DNA of 64,000 nt from contig MSJH02000834.1 in the NCBI GenBank assembly GCA_001931875.2, forward strand, positions 62,001 to 126,000, written 5' to 3'. The notes under the pieces were generated by a model. It did no database searches. It was not told the DNA's origin and worked only from the letters and a program-made list of their open reading frames with translations. The translations under genes were made by a program, and so were the position numbers. This document shows, piece after piece, positions 23,936 to 37,194 of the stretch (its first letter is position 1; every line of letters starts with the position of its first letter). The DNA comes from Byssochlamys sp. IMV 00236. Its lineage: Eukaryota > Ascomycota > Eurotiomycetes > Eurotiales > Thermoascaceae.

Positions 23936-24994
23936 TGTAGACGACATCGGCAGTTACGGATATCGAAACGAATGGCAGTCAGACTAGAGTCCTCGCAGCC
24001 AATCCAACATCACCTTTGATACAACGGCCGCAGTCGAAATGACCCGACACAGCATAGCATGTTTCTCGATAGTTTCGCGCATAACCAGCAACTTGGATAT
24101 GCGCTAGACATGTTTTGCTAGGTTGCTTATCTATTCTTTAACTCGTGGGCGCTCCTGAACTGCCGCACCGCACCGGCTTTTTCTCTTGTCCCCGCAGGTT
24201 CTTCTCGAACTGCACACTCTCAAACCGCCATCATTGCTACCATCAATGAATCTCTCAATTTTCGATGAAATAAAAGCTCACGTAAAAAAAGAATATGGGG
24301 TCGAATGACAGATCTTTTGCTCTTCTTTGATCGTAACCATAACTGACACAGTGCGTTCTCGACTTGACGCCGTGACGATGGCTGAGGCTGAAACGCCAGC
24401 GGTTCGAGTCTGCATCACTTTTGAGACGACCAACGACAAGGCCCCTTTTGGCGCCGAGGTGGAAAGCAACCACCAATCTGCAGAGCATTAAGCTATGTGA
24501 TCCTTCGTCTGCAGCTGTCTGTTCCCTTTCTTTTTCCTTTCTTGCTTTTCGATTCGTGTCTGCTTCTACGCCATCCGATCCCGTGTGAGTTGATTCTCGC
24601 ATCTGCGTGGTTCGTTTCTTTCCATTCTCTAATTTAAACTATTATTGCTATCATTTTATTCTATTTCACTTCTTTGAAATCTTGCTAGTCAAGATCTTTT
24701 TCACAGACGCCATAAACAAAAAAAGAAAAATTCAAAAACGAAAACGAAAAAGAAAAGACAAAAAAAGCAGGAGCTATTCGATTCTTTATACGAGTCTCCT
24801 GGATTAAATCGAAAACGTACTCTCCTTCGTCCTTCAAACCGAATCGTTTTTTATTTCCGCAGTATCAGTGACGCCGGTCGTCTATTAAATTCTATCTTTA
24901 TCGCTTCGACGAATTTCATCGACTTTGCATACGTCGCGACGTTTTTCTTTTCTTGAGAAAATCAAAAAAACGAGACAAGAACAGTTCTGACATA

Positions 24995-25882
24995 ATGGCC
25001 AACGGAGTCCTTCTGACGTTCTTCGGTGCCGACCTGGCCTTTTTGCTTGGTGGTGTCCTGCTTTTGGTGGGAGGTCTGGTTATGGAGATGGTGCTCAAAG
25101 GCACACTGACTGTCGACAATGTAGACAAAGTCTTGCTGTTGCAGATGTTTCCGATCAAAGGTGGGTCACCAAAAGACATCAAAATGCATTCGAAAGAGAA
25201 GCATGGGGAAGTAAAACTAGGTCCAGGCTTTTGCTGAGACTCAACAGGTGCCATCGTCAATGCGATCTTCGTCTTCATCACTTTCGTGATGTCTCTGCTG
25301 GGAATCATGTTGCCCGGAAACCGATTTTGGCTCAAGTGCCACGGTTACTTTGTCTGGTTTTGTGCCATCTTCACCATGATTCTCGGCCTGGATTTGTGGT
25401 TTCAGACACTCCAGACTCGAGCAAACCTGGATACTCTTTGGGGCAAGCAGACTGCGCAGACGCAGAGTCTGCTGCAACAGAAGGTATGTAACGGCAGCTT
25501 ACTATTCAAATAGGCTTGCATTCTACGGAGCTTGGCTGACATCTGATATAGTTCGACTGCTGCGGTTATACCAACAGCACCTCTCCACCTTTCATTCAGG
25601 ACAGCGTGTGCACTACGCCTCTTGTCGCCGCTCAATTGGGAGGCTGCGCTACTGCGTTCACTGCGTTCGCTAACCCTTTCCTCGACATCATCTTCACTGC
25701 CGATTTCGGCATTGTCGGTACGTGACGTTGTATCTTTTTCTTGCTTACGAATTCTCAAACTGACAACCACACTAGCCATCGATATGATCCTCCTTCTCTG
25801 TGTCGCCGTCGTGGTCAAGGACCGCAAGGAGAAGGAGCGCTACCGCCTCATCGATGCGAAGAACGGCTTCGAGGGTATTTAA
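24995..25882 (+). CDS. Fungal tetraspanin, Pls1-like
   Basis: Four exons: 24995-25160, 25248-25483, 25552-25717 and 25776-25882, giving 224 residues. Four hydrophobic segments are visible: LTFFGADLAFLLGGVLLLVG near 7-26; IFVFITFVMSLLGIML; GYFVWFCAIFTMILGL; and a C-terminal AIDMILLLCVAVVVKD. The large extracellular loop carries the diagnostic CCG motif (DCCGYTNSTSPPF, Cys near 137-138) and further cysteines. The topology and length match Pls1 tetraspanins (about 225 residues), which in other ascomycetes support septin/actin and NADPH-oxidase dependent penetration structures. The ascomycete Tsp3 family is the alternative. The start is the ATG preceding ANGVLLTFF; an in-frame non-ATG extension upstream is not needed. 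Confidence 0.85.
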
Positions 25883-28800
25883 AGTCTGCATGCATGCCAT
25901 GCGCTTATGAGGAATCTACCGCGATGAAGTAGCAAGATACTACACCTGTTCGCACGCTATTGATGAAATCATGTCAGCGATGCTCATCCAGTTATATACT
26001 TTTTTTCCCCCGCAGTTGACAGCTTCGTTTTCTTCGTTTCGTTCGCCCACAACCTGTACAAAGCTGACTCGGCTGCTCAAGAACTGGAGTCTATGTGCGA
26101 CGATGCATATCCTCTGTCTATCTTCTAGCGTAATAATGAGTCGAGTTTGTTTCATTCCCTTGCATAGCTGCATGCGCATCTGTGTTGCGTATCGTATTGT
26201 GTGGTGGGGGATATCATCGATCTCGAACGATCTATCAGGCGGGTAGTTGATAGAGGTCCGGTCCAGTCATCTAATCAATAAGAAACATGTAAAGGAATGA
26301 CTCCCAAAACTTATCTGACCATGTTTGTGATCTCTATTTCATTCTATCTTGACAGCCTGAAGCCTGGGTTCTCTAGCAAGCTCAAAATCAAACTCAAACA
26401 ATTTATTATCTCTGTCGATGTAGCTTCCTAAGTCAAAGACACAGCAAAGTCTCATAGACGCCTTCTATCCACTTTCCTCTTCCAAAAGCCTCATCACCTT
26501 TCTAAAAAGTCGAAACACAACCAACCATCTTGACATCAGCGTAATGTCTTTGAAACCCATAACTACTACCTACCTGGAATGTCTCTTGACCCCCATGGGT
26601 TATGACGGACAGATACTGTCGGTCGTCGGGATGGACGCTCCATTGGTGAAAGAATCGCGTCGCATCGAACGTAGACACGCGGGATTTGCCAGAAACAAAG
26701 TGCAGAACGTCGTCTTGTGTTCAGAAGATTGATGACTGGGCAGTTAATTGGCATAATGACATTTATAATGAGAAACTCAGATGGTTAGCGAATGAGAGAT
26801 AGTAGATTCGTCAGGAGTAGGATTGCGAAAGCGTAAGGAGAAGGGTAAGAAGTCCGTTTTGGGTTGTGATGATAGTTAGAACTGATATTCTAAGCTTTCT
26901 GCAAAAGTACTTTAATTAAAATAAATTCATATTGATATACTGGTTGCCCCTAGTGGGTATGAGAAAAGACCCGATGCAAATATAATTGACGACAGGTCCG
27001 GGGGCAGAGACAGAGGCCGGGGTGGAGGCAGAGGACGGCGATTGCACGGCTGGCACAGGGGCCAGCACAGCCAACTGTGGGAGAGGTTCCCGCAGTGGGA
27101 GCAACATCCCCGCTCTAAATTCCTGTTATATTCTTTTCTCTCGGATATAATTTCGTTGTTAACATACTTCTTCTTGGCGCAGCAGGCGCGTCTGGGGGAG
27201 CAGCGCGGGGCGGCGCTTCGGGCGGAGCAGACGTAGATCTCTTCTGCCTATAACTATCATGATTAACGCTTAGTACTAGATGAAAACCATGAATAGTAGC
27301 AAAAGCAGATGTACAGCTTACATTGTAGTGATCATTTTTTGGTGTCGTTAAGAGAGAAAGTATATCATATGGAAGGGATTAACCGGCAGAGGATGTTATC
27401 TCAAATATCCAGTATAATAAAAGATAACTTAAGTGTCATTTGCTTAAGTATCAAACATTATAACAGACTGGCCGTTCAGTTTGTTTTTTCCAGCATTTCT
27501 TCATGGTTCGTCTGGTCGGTTTAAGAGACAGAAGGGAGGGAAAGATGCGTGTCTTGGTTCAAGGTGGAAGATGTTCAAGGGAAGTGGTAGTCAAGTACCG
27601 GGACGTAGAGGCCATTATCCTGACGAATCTATGCCGTTACTTGTGCAGTCTAAAGGACTTGACGATGTACAGTAGATAGGCAATATACTTGAAATGGCGC
27701 TGAGGCACCCGCGCCGAGTAGATAATCGAAGTCTTACTACTTGTTGTAGTGAATCTGTTATGCAAATGCAAATTATATACAGTCGATGGTCCTCGATGGG
27801 ATAATCGCAGTATAAGTAGACGGGAGTTCTTCACCAATAGTGAATTCGATAGAGGTTTCCGGGCACTGTAATTGTCTGGTATTCACGATCTGTTGGATGT
27901 GAAGGAGAATTGTTGGACCAGGCATTTGTGACTGTCTAATAATTAGGCATTATCAGTACTGTGAAGAATGATAGGAACTGCTAAGTCTCAATGAATAATC
28001 CGTTTGATAGTTAATAACTATACCATCTCTCAAGGACCCCCAAGTCTCTAATACTTAGTATCATGTGGCGTTGACCACTTCACCTGTCCGTATAGGGCTC
28101 TACCTGGCTATTAGACATTAATACCGCGATGAGGCGCGTTCTTCTTGCTAGGGAAAAGGGTCTCCGGTTGTAATACCCCTCCCTTTTGGGTAAGGTTACA
28201 CGCCTCTTAAGCATGGAGTCTGAAGTCTGGATCACTCACTCGTCAACCTTATCAGCGATCTTCTCAAATTGCTCCATGACTTCTCCAGTTACAAGTATCT
28301 GGAAGGAACATTGGAGGTAGACAGTCATGTAGCAGAACACTAAAGTCTTTCTTATCCGCTTTCCCTGCTCTACACGTCTGCTCCGGAGGTGCGCACCAGG
28401 CCTCTTGCTTGCCCAGTTTATAACTAACTCTTTGAGTTCTGAGCAGAGCCTTGCGTATCAAGAAGACCAACATCATCTGATCCCACCAATAGTATACATA
28501 ACACACCCCGGGCCAGTCTTCACCTCATGCATAAAGTGCCCGCGGATGATCCAATAGGATAGCTAGTTATATAACGAAGGAAGAGAGATACCACTGCCTG
28601 ATTTTTCTCACAGAAATCCACCAGGGGTGAGTACTGCAGTACCAATTTCTGTCCGTCATGATGAGCTTGAATAATCTTTCCTTTCTTTTCTCCAAAATAG
28701 GATATAAGGAGATACTGGACTACCTACCTAGTCAGCATAAATCGCGCTAGTTAAGCCAAGTCACTAAGTAACTAACTAACTTACTGGTTCAGTATCGTAG

Positions 28801-30989
28801 GATGGATACAAATGTAAATCAAAATGATCTTTGAGTATATTCAGAATACAAAGGACCTCGCCTCTAGAGAGACATGTTCATATGCTGCCGGAACAATGTA
28901 TAAGAGTAAGAATACCATGAGACACAGTACAGGAAACATTGTTTTCATAGACTCTCCAGGACGATTCTCTTGCTCGAATGTTGATTAAGTCGAATAGGTC
29001 GTACCTTTTCTTTTTTTTTAAAAAAAAAAGGTTAGCCAGTCAAAAACAGTTTATTAGATAAAATAGAAGCTTAAACAAATATATACATACGTTCGATTAA
29101 TAGGCGCAACGTGCCGAAATCTCAATCCATTATCAAGACCATCACGTATCGCATACATTTGTAGACAGATATACCTCTCCATCCCGAATGCCTGCTCTTC
29201 GAAATCCAGGTCTTCGAAGTTTTCGCCCGGGCTCAGGCTGAACAATAAAGTGGTCGAAGTAATATTGAAAAATCAAACTCTTCATAATTTAAGCCCGCCC
29301 AGTCCTTATTTACATCATCATTTTCGCGGATGGGATAATAGTCAGAAAGTAAAGTTTTTGTTTTGGAAATCGAGGCAAGAAAAAAAGCATGGTTTAACTA
29401 AATTCCAGGACGTCTTCTCTAGTTTAAGTCCAACTTTCACCAGATAGATTCCCCAGTTGACGGAGCTCATCAATTTGAAAATTAGGAGTGTCGCGCTCTG
29501 AAAGTATCGAATCTAATCGAGAAGCATCATTGCGGACGGTTTCGATTCGGGAGTCTATATTTTCCGTTGAATGCATATTTAAAAGGAAAAGGGGGGGTAT
29601 AAGATGGAAATCCCGTTAGGATGATAAAATAGAAGACGCAGAATTTGTTAATGAAGCGTCGTGCGATACTTAGTGACGAGGAACTGCAATGCAACACACC
29701 CTAGTTGCTCAGCGCAGATTCAGGTTCAGATTTTCAACGAGAACACGAATCCTAGAAAAGATACCCTATCCTTCTTATACCGCAAGAAAATTTGAGTAGT
29801 TTACTTCTGTCGTCGTCATAGAAGACTCAGTCTACGCTAAAGTTATAGAAACAATTTAACACTATCCTACAACTGTGCAATGATCAATTATAGCTACCTA
29901 TGCATGTTTCTAGCATAAATTCGATTATGCCGGGTTAGTTAGCCTGTCCGCTAGATAGATAACTAGCATCAAAGGATGAGCTGGACTAGAATGACTGCAG
30001 GTCTTCTATATTTTCCCTGTTTGCATATCAGAAACGCAAGGGGAGAGATGGTAAGCTCTAGTTATATCCTACATTGAGTCGAGTATTCTTTTCTTTTTTT
30101 CACTCTGGGTTCGCTCAAAGATCTAAGTATGTCACTTTCTGGCTCCGTCCAACGCTCTCGAGAGAAATGAAGGACAGGAAAAACAAAGGAAAGATGAAGA
30201 ACTCCTTTTGTCTTCACCTCCTACCGGTTCTACTTTTTTAATACTCAAGAGACTTTCTACATTCGGTATAACGATTTGTCGAGATGAGTAGTATTGTACT
30301 CTATAGATTACTTTTCGAATTATAATTAATGAAAGCCAAATTTACAGAGTGCTATCCTGCTAAGCTCAGCCAAATAATCATAACTAGTCCCATTTTTCTA
30401 GCATGAATTGAGGACACGCCAGATAGCATGTCTGCTAACTAGCATCAGAGGACCACCGGAACTGGAATGGTCTTAGGTCTATTTATACAAATGTGATTGT
30501 TCTTCGTTCGCATCTCGTCCATGATCGGTCAAGAACGAAGTAAATGGTTGTAGAAAAAGGGCGCGAGTGTGGAACGGAAAAGAAAATGAGAAGGAAATGA
30601 CAAAAGGCTCGCGAGGGAATACCGGCTGGGCAACCCTCACTGCCGCATCTGCCACATGATCCAACATGTTTTAAGGCCATGGGTGAGACGCAGTAAAGGT
30701 AGCCAGGTCGGCAGGAAGAAGATGTAAGGCATTTGAGTAATACTCGAAGGAGATATGCTCTTCGCTAGAAAAACCACCATTTGCCCGATCTTTGATGCGC
30801 CGTACGTCATTTCTCCAATTAAACGCCAGATATGATCAAATATAAAAGAAAAAACAAGGAGAAAAAATAAGAGGTGACAACGCGGGAGTAGAACTTCCCA
30901 TGTCCCCCTCTCCCCAAGGTCAAAGAAGGATGTGCAAGAAGAAGAGCTCATTAAGACAGAACAGAGGACCCGCCTTGGTAATGATTATA
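25883..30989. other. Gene-free interval, 5.1 kb
   Basis: AT-rich, with only short frames. At 26544-26732 there is a 62-codon frame without known features. At 26997-27263 there is a GC-rich, Gly/Ala-coding patch (listed separately). The rest shows frequent poly-A/T tracts and no domain or spliceable gene. Confidence 0.55.
26997..27263 (+). pseudogene. Gly/Ala-rich coding-like fragment with splice signals
   Basis: A TTGACGACAG acceptor-like site precedes a GC-rich frame (ETEAGVEAEDGDCTAGTGAS). After a possible intron (GTTCCC to TTGGCGCAG, about 95 nt) the same frame continues as GASGGAARGGASGGADV and ends at TAA 27261-27263. No upstream exon with a start was found, so this looks like the 3' remnant of a lost gene. 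The opposite strand also reads openly as a Pro/Ser/Ala-rich peptide. No family recognised. Confidence 0.25.
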
Positions 30990-32615
30990 TTAGTACTTGG
31001 TCTGACCTCCGCCGACGCCAGCACCACCACCATTGCGAGGGCCAAGCCAGACGATCTCGATCACACGGTGAGAATCAGGCTCTTCGCGGGTGTAGAACTG
31101 ATGCACGTTGTCACCAACGACAACGGCGTCCTTCAGCAGATATCGCTCTTTAATCACACCTTCCTGATCCTTGGGGCGCAGGGGTCCCAGAGAATCCTCG
31201 TAACCCCTCGGGTCTTCCTCCCAAGTCTTCTCAGTGTGGTCGAAGTTGATCACATCGTCGGGCGTACCCTCCAGATAGGTATATTTCACAATGGAGTAGC
31301 CGTTGGTGAGCACCCAGAAGGTGCGGATCGACTGTCCGGTGGCGTTGTTGATGAATTCCTCCTGGTCGAAGACCCAGCGGCGCAGAACGGACTTACGTCC
31401 CGCAGCGGCAGCCACGGTGCTCATCTTGACCACATCCTTCGTGTACCAACTGTTCCAGTGGTGGAGGGAATCGATCCGGCGACCAGATTCGTATACTCCA
31501 TCAACCTCACCCTGCATATCCATCTGGTACAGAGAAGGCCAGATCGTAAGAGGAGTGTTTCCGAAACGCTCGATACACTGACCCAGCTTCTGGTCACCGG
31601 GCTGCTCACCCCAGGATTGACACTCATCGTAGACGGTCGTCAGAACCTCCAAGAGCGGCACAGAAACGAAGACACCAGCACCGCCAAAGGCAATGTGGCC
31701 GAAAGTGTCCACCTGCCAGCTAGCCTCTGAGAGCGATCCAATGTAGTGCTTCTTCGTAGCGTCAAACAGCTTCAGCTGCTCCGCAATGCTGGGGAGGGAA
31801 AGGAAGAAAGTGTCATCATCGATAAAGCTGACCCAGGTGGTGTTGGGACGCACAGTGCGGATGTGCTCGTCAAAGGCTTCCACGAGACCGAAGTAACGGG
31901 CCGTAAATTCCAGAGGGGATGATTGGATAGTCACATCAAGACCGCGGCTGCGGAAGTACATCTCCTGCTGAGAGAGGTCGTCATCCGTCGGGGGGACCAG
32001 AACGATAATGCCCGCCTTGCTGTCGCCGAACGAGTAGAGTAGGGACGGCAGGAGACGCTCCAGACGGTCAACTGTGGTGGCCAGACCAAACAGCAGCTTG
32101 GATGTCTCCTCTACATCGTAGTCCGCGGCCACATCCACATCGATAATCGGGGGACAGGGCATGGTGTTGTACTGAGGCGGCAGACGGGTTCCACGGTCCA
32201 TCTCGACAAACGGGGCCAGCACGGGAGTGTTGACATCCTCCAACGACCCGAATTCCGTCTTGGGGCTCACATGGTGCGGACGGAAGTAGGCACGGGTGTA
32301 GTTCTTCGCAACCAGCCACTCGTTGAATGGCAGCGGAGGAGCGGAGGCGGGGTCGACCTCGCAGCCAGAGGACAGCGTCTGCGGCTGGACCTGAATCTGA
32401 GGATGGCTGGGGGCTTGGGCTTGTCCGGGCACGGGGGCCTGATTCGACATGTGGTCGATCGGACGTTTGAAGCGCATCAACGCAGCGCGGTCATATCGAT
32501 CGACGCACCAGAAGAAAAATGCGATGGAGAAGAGGGCGACGAGCGGGAACAGCGTCTTTAGCCTGACGAGCGGCATCCTGACGGGGATATTAGGGTAGAT
32601 TGATTTCTGGATCAT
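30990..32615 (-). CDS. Fringe-like (GT31-type) glycosyltransferase, type II membrane protein
   Basis: A single uninterrupted frame of 541 residues. A short basic N-terminus is followed by one hydrophobic anchor (LFPLVALFSIAFFFW, about 22-36) and a Pro/Gln-rich stem, as in Golgi type II enzymes. The catalytic region has the DXD-type metal/nucleotide-sugar motif (WVSFIDDDTFF, Asp 266-268), with FGGAGVFVSVPLLE about 45 residues later. Both are typical of fringe/GT31 proteins annotated in Aspergillus as family 31 or DUF604-like. Such enzymes add a sugar to glycans in the secretory route; donor and acceptor cannot be told. An alternative start is the in-frame ATG 13 codons in (32576), which places the anchor nearer the N-terminus and may be the true one. 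A long open frame on the other strand is a shadow. Confidence 0.85.
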   Translation of the reverse strand: MIQKSIYPNIPVRMPLVRLKTLFPLVALFSIAFFFWCVDRYDRAALMRFKRPIDHMSNQAPVPGQAQAPSHPQIQVQPQTLSSGCEVDPASAPPLPFNEWLVAKNYTRAYFRPHHVSPKTEFGSLEDVNTPVLAPFVEMDRGTRLPPQYNTMPCPPIIDVDVAADYDVEETSKLLFGLATTVDRLERLLPSLLYSFGDSKAGIIVLVPPTDDDLSQQEMYFRSRGLDVTIQSSPLEFTARYFGLVEAFDEHIRTVRPNTTWVSFIDDDTFFLSLPSIAEQLKLFDATKKHYIGSLSEASWQVDTFGHIAFGGAGVFVSVPLLEVLTTVYDECQSWGEQPGDQKLGQCIERFGNTPLTIWPSLYQMDMQGEVDGVYESGRRIDSLHHWNSWYTKDVVKMSTVAAAAGRKSVLRRWVFDQEEFINNATGQSIRTFWVLTNGYSIVKYTYLEGTPDDVINFDHTEKTWEEDPRGYEDSLGPLRPKDQEGVIKERYLLKDAVVVGDNVHQFYTREEPDSHRVIEIVWLGPRNGGGAGVGGGQTKY

Positions 32616-33515
32616 AAGAAAAAGAGTGAGAGTAAATCTAGTTCGATTCTTTCCACGGGTCGTGGTCGTGGTCGTGGTCCTGTTGTGATTCTGCGAACCG
32701 ACGGATTCGAGGAAAAGGTGATGAAGTTGACACCTGATCGAAACGTAGCGGCAGAAGCCAGTCCAACAGCAAAAGAACGTGACCGTTGGCTAAGATGCAA
32801 AACACACAACGGCAACACTGCCTGAGAGCGAACGAACGGCTGCAGGCGTCGGGACCGGCGACACTGTGGCAGGAGAGAGAAGACCGGAAGAAAAGAAGAA
32901 GAAAAGAAAAAAAGAAGAACAGATCGATGGATATGAGGGGGAAGAAAGTCGACTCGAGGGTTTAGGGGGAACGTGCTTCACAGATTGGAGGCGGGACGAT
33001 GAAGGCTTGATTTCCGACACGCGGGTTGGCGGTTCGACGGTGACGGGGAAGAGCCAAGCTGGATAGCGAGATTAGCTTCGACGGAGGCTCTCCTGTGCCC
33101 TGGGGCTTGGACTACTCTGGCAGAGGAGTAGACAGAGGAGAGGAGATAAGAAGAAAAGAGGGAGCAGCAAAGCAAAGCAAAGCAGAGAAAAAGGAGAGAG
33201 GTGGATGCGGGCGGTAGTTATCGATTACAGCCAAAAGGTACCGGGATCCAGAGTCAGGATAGGCTGTTCGCAGACAAGCAGCACGAAGAATGCCGCCATG
33301 ATCAGCCCGGCGATGTCGCGTCGTCTGCTCCACCACGGCAGGATGTTGGCCAAAACATGGGTCGTCGCGCTTCTTGGCGGTTGCTGATCGTTGCGCTCGC
33401 CATCGTCGATTTCATCTCATTCCAGGATTATTATGACCGACTCGGGGAGAGGGGAGGGGATGGAGGGAATCGGAACGAGGGAATGACAGGGCATGCATGC
33501 ATCATGACCATCATC

Positions 33516-33585
33516 CAAATCAATAATCATAATCCTTATCCTGATCAATCATTATTATCATTATCATTATCAGTATCAGCTAGCT
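33516..33585. repeat. ATC/ATT low-complexity tract
   Basis: Imperfect units of ATC, ATT and ATA, ending in TATCAG copies; non-coding. Confidence 0.75.
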
Positions 33586-36500
33586 ATAACTCTTACGGTT
33601 GAACCACCACCAGGAACGAAAGCGGATGCACCTCCGGGGGCATTTTGAGTATCGCCCCTTTCCATGGTTGTACTGTAAGTTTACCTCTTCTACATCTTCT
33701 CCGGCCACTTTCGCTCCACCGGATCTTCTCCCTTGTCTAGCGCCGCTGTCGAGCCCCACGGGCCGCGTGTCGATTGTTATTATGTTGCTTGTCTTTTCTT
33801 ATTATTGCACTTTCGCCTCTGCGTGATTACTGTATCGATGGGCTATTATTATATCTCACCACCTGTCTGAACGATGTCATACAACGCTGCATTCATAATG
33901 AGTCGAGTATGCATGTAGTAATAGTAAGTGAGTAGGTAGGTAGTATTATTATTACTCTGGAACACAGATACGATACTACAAAGTACACCCTAAACCTACT
34001 CACTCGATCATGGTATATTCTTGTACTGTACATAGCATGATCTCTCAAGCCACCGGAGATTGCGTTATTATGGTACCGCAATTTTCTCCACGGGCGCAAT
34101 TGATACTGTACATATCACGGACCGTTTCCAAGGTTCGAACTGCTTTAGGGCGGAAAGCCAGAGTGATACAGTACATAAATAATACACCAACACCTTTTTC
34201 GTCCGTCCGGTGGATAACGCGATGATCGTCCATTCTTCTTCTTCTTCGCGGGTGGAACTCTGCCCCTGAACATCATCCGCACTACTTCCACTGTCGGACT
34301 TGTCCATTGTTGAACAGGGAAATAATCGCACATCGTGACTCCGTAAGACTATACCCAGACAATCCAAAGAACCACCCCACGATGCCTCTTTCGACCCAAC
34401 TGTTCGCCGTGACGTCGATTGGAATGGAAAAAAAGAATACCCTAAGGGCCTAGTATAACATAAGAGATATAATATGGGGCCACCCTATGTCGATCTGAAG
34501 ATCCAATCCGGCCAACCGATGGCAATCCCCTCAATCGGATCGGGGAAGACCGTACATGTGGTTTCTTTTTCCCCGTCCAGCTTTCCGGGCCATTAAGTAG
34601 TTAGACGAGACGAGAGACATTGGTAGTTCGTTATAAACGTTTCGCTTATTCTCGATCCCTCGTTCGCATCCGGTTCCTGTGGCGAGGACCTTCGCGAAGC
34701 TTGACATGTTATCGACTGGAAAGAGCATAGATACTACTGCTGCCATCGTCATTATTGGTATATACCATACGCTGGCTCCAGCCTCCGTTTGAGTTGGCCG
34801 TTAGAAACAAGCGAGCGGTAGCCCTGTGCGCTAACCTGCAATCGATCCATGGCTTCTCTGCGCACCTCTGCAACGGTTCTTCTACATCCATCATCGTCAA
34901 GCGGTGAGTGATGCAATCAACCTGACCTGTGACACAACAAATAGCTATTATGCCGCAGTTCGTGAAAGAACGAGAGTCGATTGTGGTCGATCGTGCTACG
35001 ATAATGCTTTCCGGGTGGCGTTGTCTGTAACGTCTGGGATTTAAAGTGCAAGGCAGTATTCAACTAAGTATAGATAACTGCCCCCAGCCAAGTTAGACAG
35101 ACCGCTGACAAGTTCCACCCCCATTATTATTGCGGCAATTTCCTGTTCCAACTGCAGATTCAAGCCCTGTAGCCGTCCTTTCTAGTAACACGGCCTCCAG
35201 AGTAGGTAGTTAGTTAGTTACTCGAGATTAGAGTATCTAAAGAGAAAAAAAAATACAGACCACGTAAGGGATGTGATGACAAGATCGCTCCTGTGCGTGC
35301 TTCGATGATCATGCTGCGTGACAACCGAACAATGAGAGGAAAATCCTCGCCCCAAGTTCCAACCCAACCGGTAGATAATCCGGATAGATAGTAACTCTTG
35401 TTCATCCTCGAAGATCACCTCTCCACCACGACCGCAGAAAAGAACTGCAGCAACGACATGGCCTAAAAGGATCTACTTTCACTAACAACGCACGGGAGAA
35501 ACAGGAACGGAGACTACTCCCTACAAAGTAAGATTTCCCCCATACTTTATTACTCGTACTCCGTAGATAGAGTCGAGTTCTATGTTATCTATCTCGAGTT
35601 TCTTTCCAAGGAATTATTATTGTTGTTCTCATCCTTCTTAGTACTGTACTAAGTACCCCGGCCGCGGCCGAAACGACAATCCCCAAACCCAACCCAACCA
35701 TCCGGAACCGGAGCACAGCCCAAAACAGATAGATAAGAGACGATATCTGTGAGAACTATCAGACAGGGAACAGCCCTTTCTCGGACACAACAGGAGTAAT
35801 ACTAGTTGATCCTTGCCTACTCTGTATATTTATTTCTTCATATGCAACTTGAGAAAGGAAAGCACATGGGCGATCTATTTCTCGATTAGAGTAGACTCGA
35901 GCGCTGTTTTCTATTTGGTCGTTGTACACTCACGTATCTAGCCTGTTTTATTTCTTAACTTTACTTTACTCATAGCTTAGCTGGATGATCACCCGTCTTA
36001 AGGGCAGATCCTGATACTCTGACAGTTGGTAAGAAACTCTACGGGCATTATCGTGATATACCTAGCGTTACTATTAAATTTACTACTGTACAATGGAGTC
36101 ATCCGACAGGGATTGTAAGTTAACAATGTGCTGTTACTAATTACACCGAAGGAGAACAAGGAATAATCATCATAAACGAAATGCCTCATAGAGCGAAAAA
36201 ACATAAGTCCAGCGCGGATTGATCGATTTGTTTTTCTTTCTTTACTTTACTTTACTTCCCGAGCTCCTCTCCCCCCCCCCCACGTCAGCGGCGTTTCATT
36301 GGAATGCTAGAGATGTCACAACAATGCGGCTTACGGATATCCATACTACGTAAGTAGGTATTCAGCAAAAGGACGCCGCGTCGGTGTACGTAGTAGTAAC
36401 AATAGCAAAGTAGCAATAAAATTAAAAAGGAAGCGTAGATACTAAACCAAGCCGAACAACAGTAGTGTATAGCCGGGGATAGACAACCAGCCTGTAATTT

Positions 36501-37106
36501 CTTTATTTTCCCGATACAAACTTCCGAATGCCATCAAATTATACTGTGTGTACACTAGGTAGTCAACAAGAGTACATACCATATTACGGGATGTCACTAT
36601 CTACACACCTGAATTTAATAATGAGCATGCGACCTCTTAATCAAACGACATGACAGGTCCATCCTCCTTACTTACTCGGCCGCTTCTTCGCACGGCCGTT
36701 TCAAGTTCAGCTTTTGCTTCTTCCCCGCACATCACACGATCAAATCAGCATCCACCAAGACCATTCAAAACCCCCAATCCTACCTACCTAACCTAACCTT
36801 GGCATCTATCTACCTGTCAAATTAACATCAACTACTTTCCTTTTGATGAAACGCCGTTTCAGATTTTTAGATTCGATGCATGGACACCTCCCGATTCGGT
36901 CGATCTACGACGTAGCAGTTCAAGAGTACGACGTTGTGGCGTTCATGGTTCAATAAATTTCGGTGCGAACTTCATATGTAACTGGACTCGAATAGTCCGG
37001 TCGGGCTACTACCTATGGCCAATTATTGATTCTCTTCTCCTGCTCGTCAAGGTTGCTTTTTTGTTTGTTCCTACATTAGTAGGTGGTGCGTATGCATGTG
37101 CGGGCC

Positions 37107-37137
<31 letters not shown>

Positions 37138-37194
37138 GAAAAGAAAAGAAAAGAAAAGAAAAGAAAAGAAAAGAAAAGAAAAGAAAACTTTGTA
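37107..37194. repeat. AAAAG pentanucleotide microsatellite
   Basis: Poly-A followed by about fifteen perfect AAAAG units. It produces lysine/arginine-rich open frames that are artefacts. Confidence 0.97.

Larger units (their letters stand above)
20216..24994. other. Gene-free interval, 4.8 kb
   Basis: It separates the divergent starts of mcmA and the tetraspanin gene. Seen in it: a purine-rich mcmA leader (20300-20480), AAC/AAT repeats (21145-21190), a coding-like remnant (23608-23935, listed separately), and pyrimidine-rich sequence (24170-24640) that may be an untranslated leader of the tetraspanin gene. No convincing complete gene. Confidence 0.55.

Noticed and set aside
24350..24425. tRNA-like B-box (GGTTCGAGTCT) near 24411
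   Set aside because: No acceptor stem or anticodon arm can be folded around it; the T-arm pairing is incomplete.
30900..31730. 276-codon open frame on the plus strand
   Set aside because: Antisense shadow of the well-supported fringe-like glycosyltransferase; no family features of its own.
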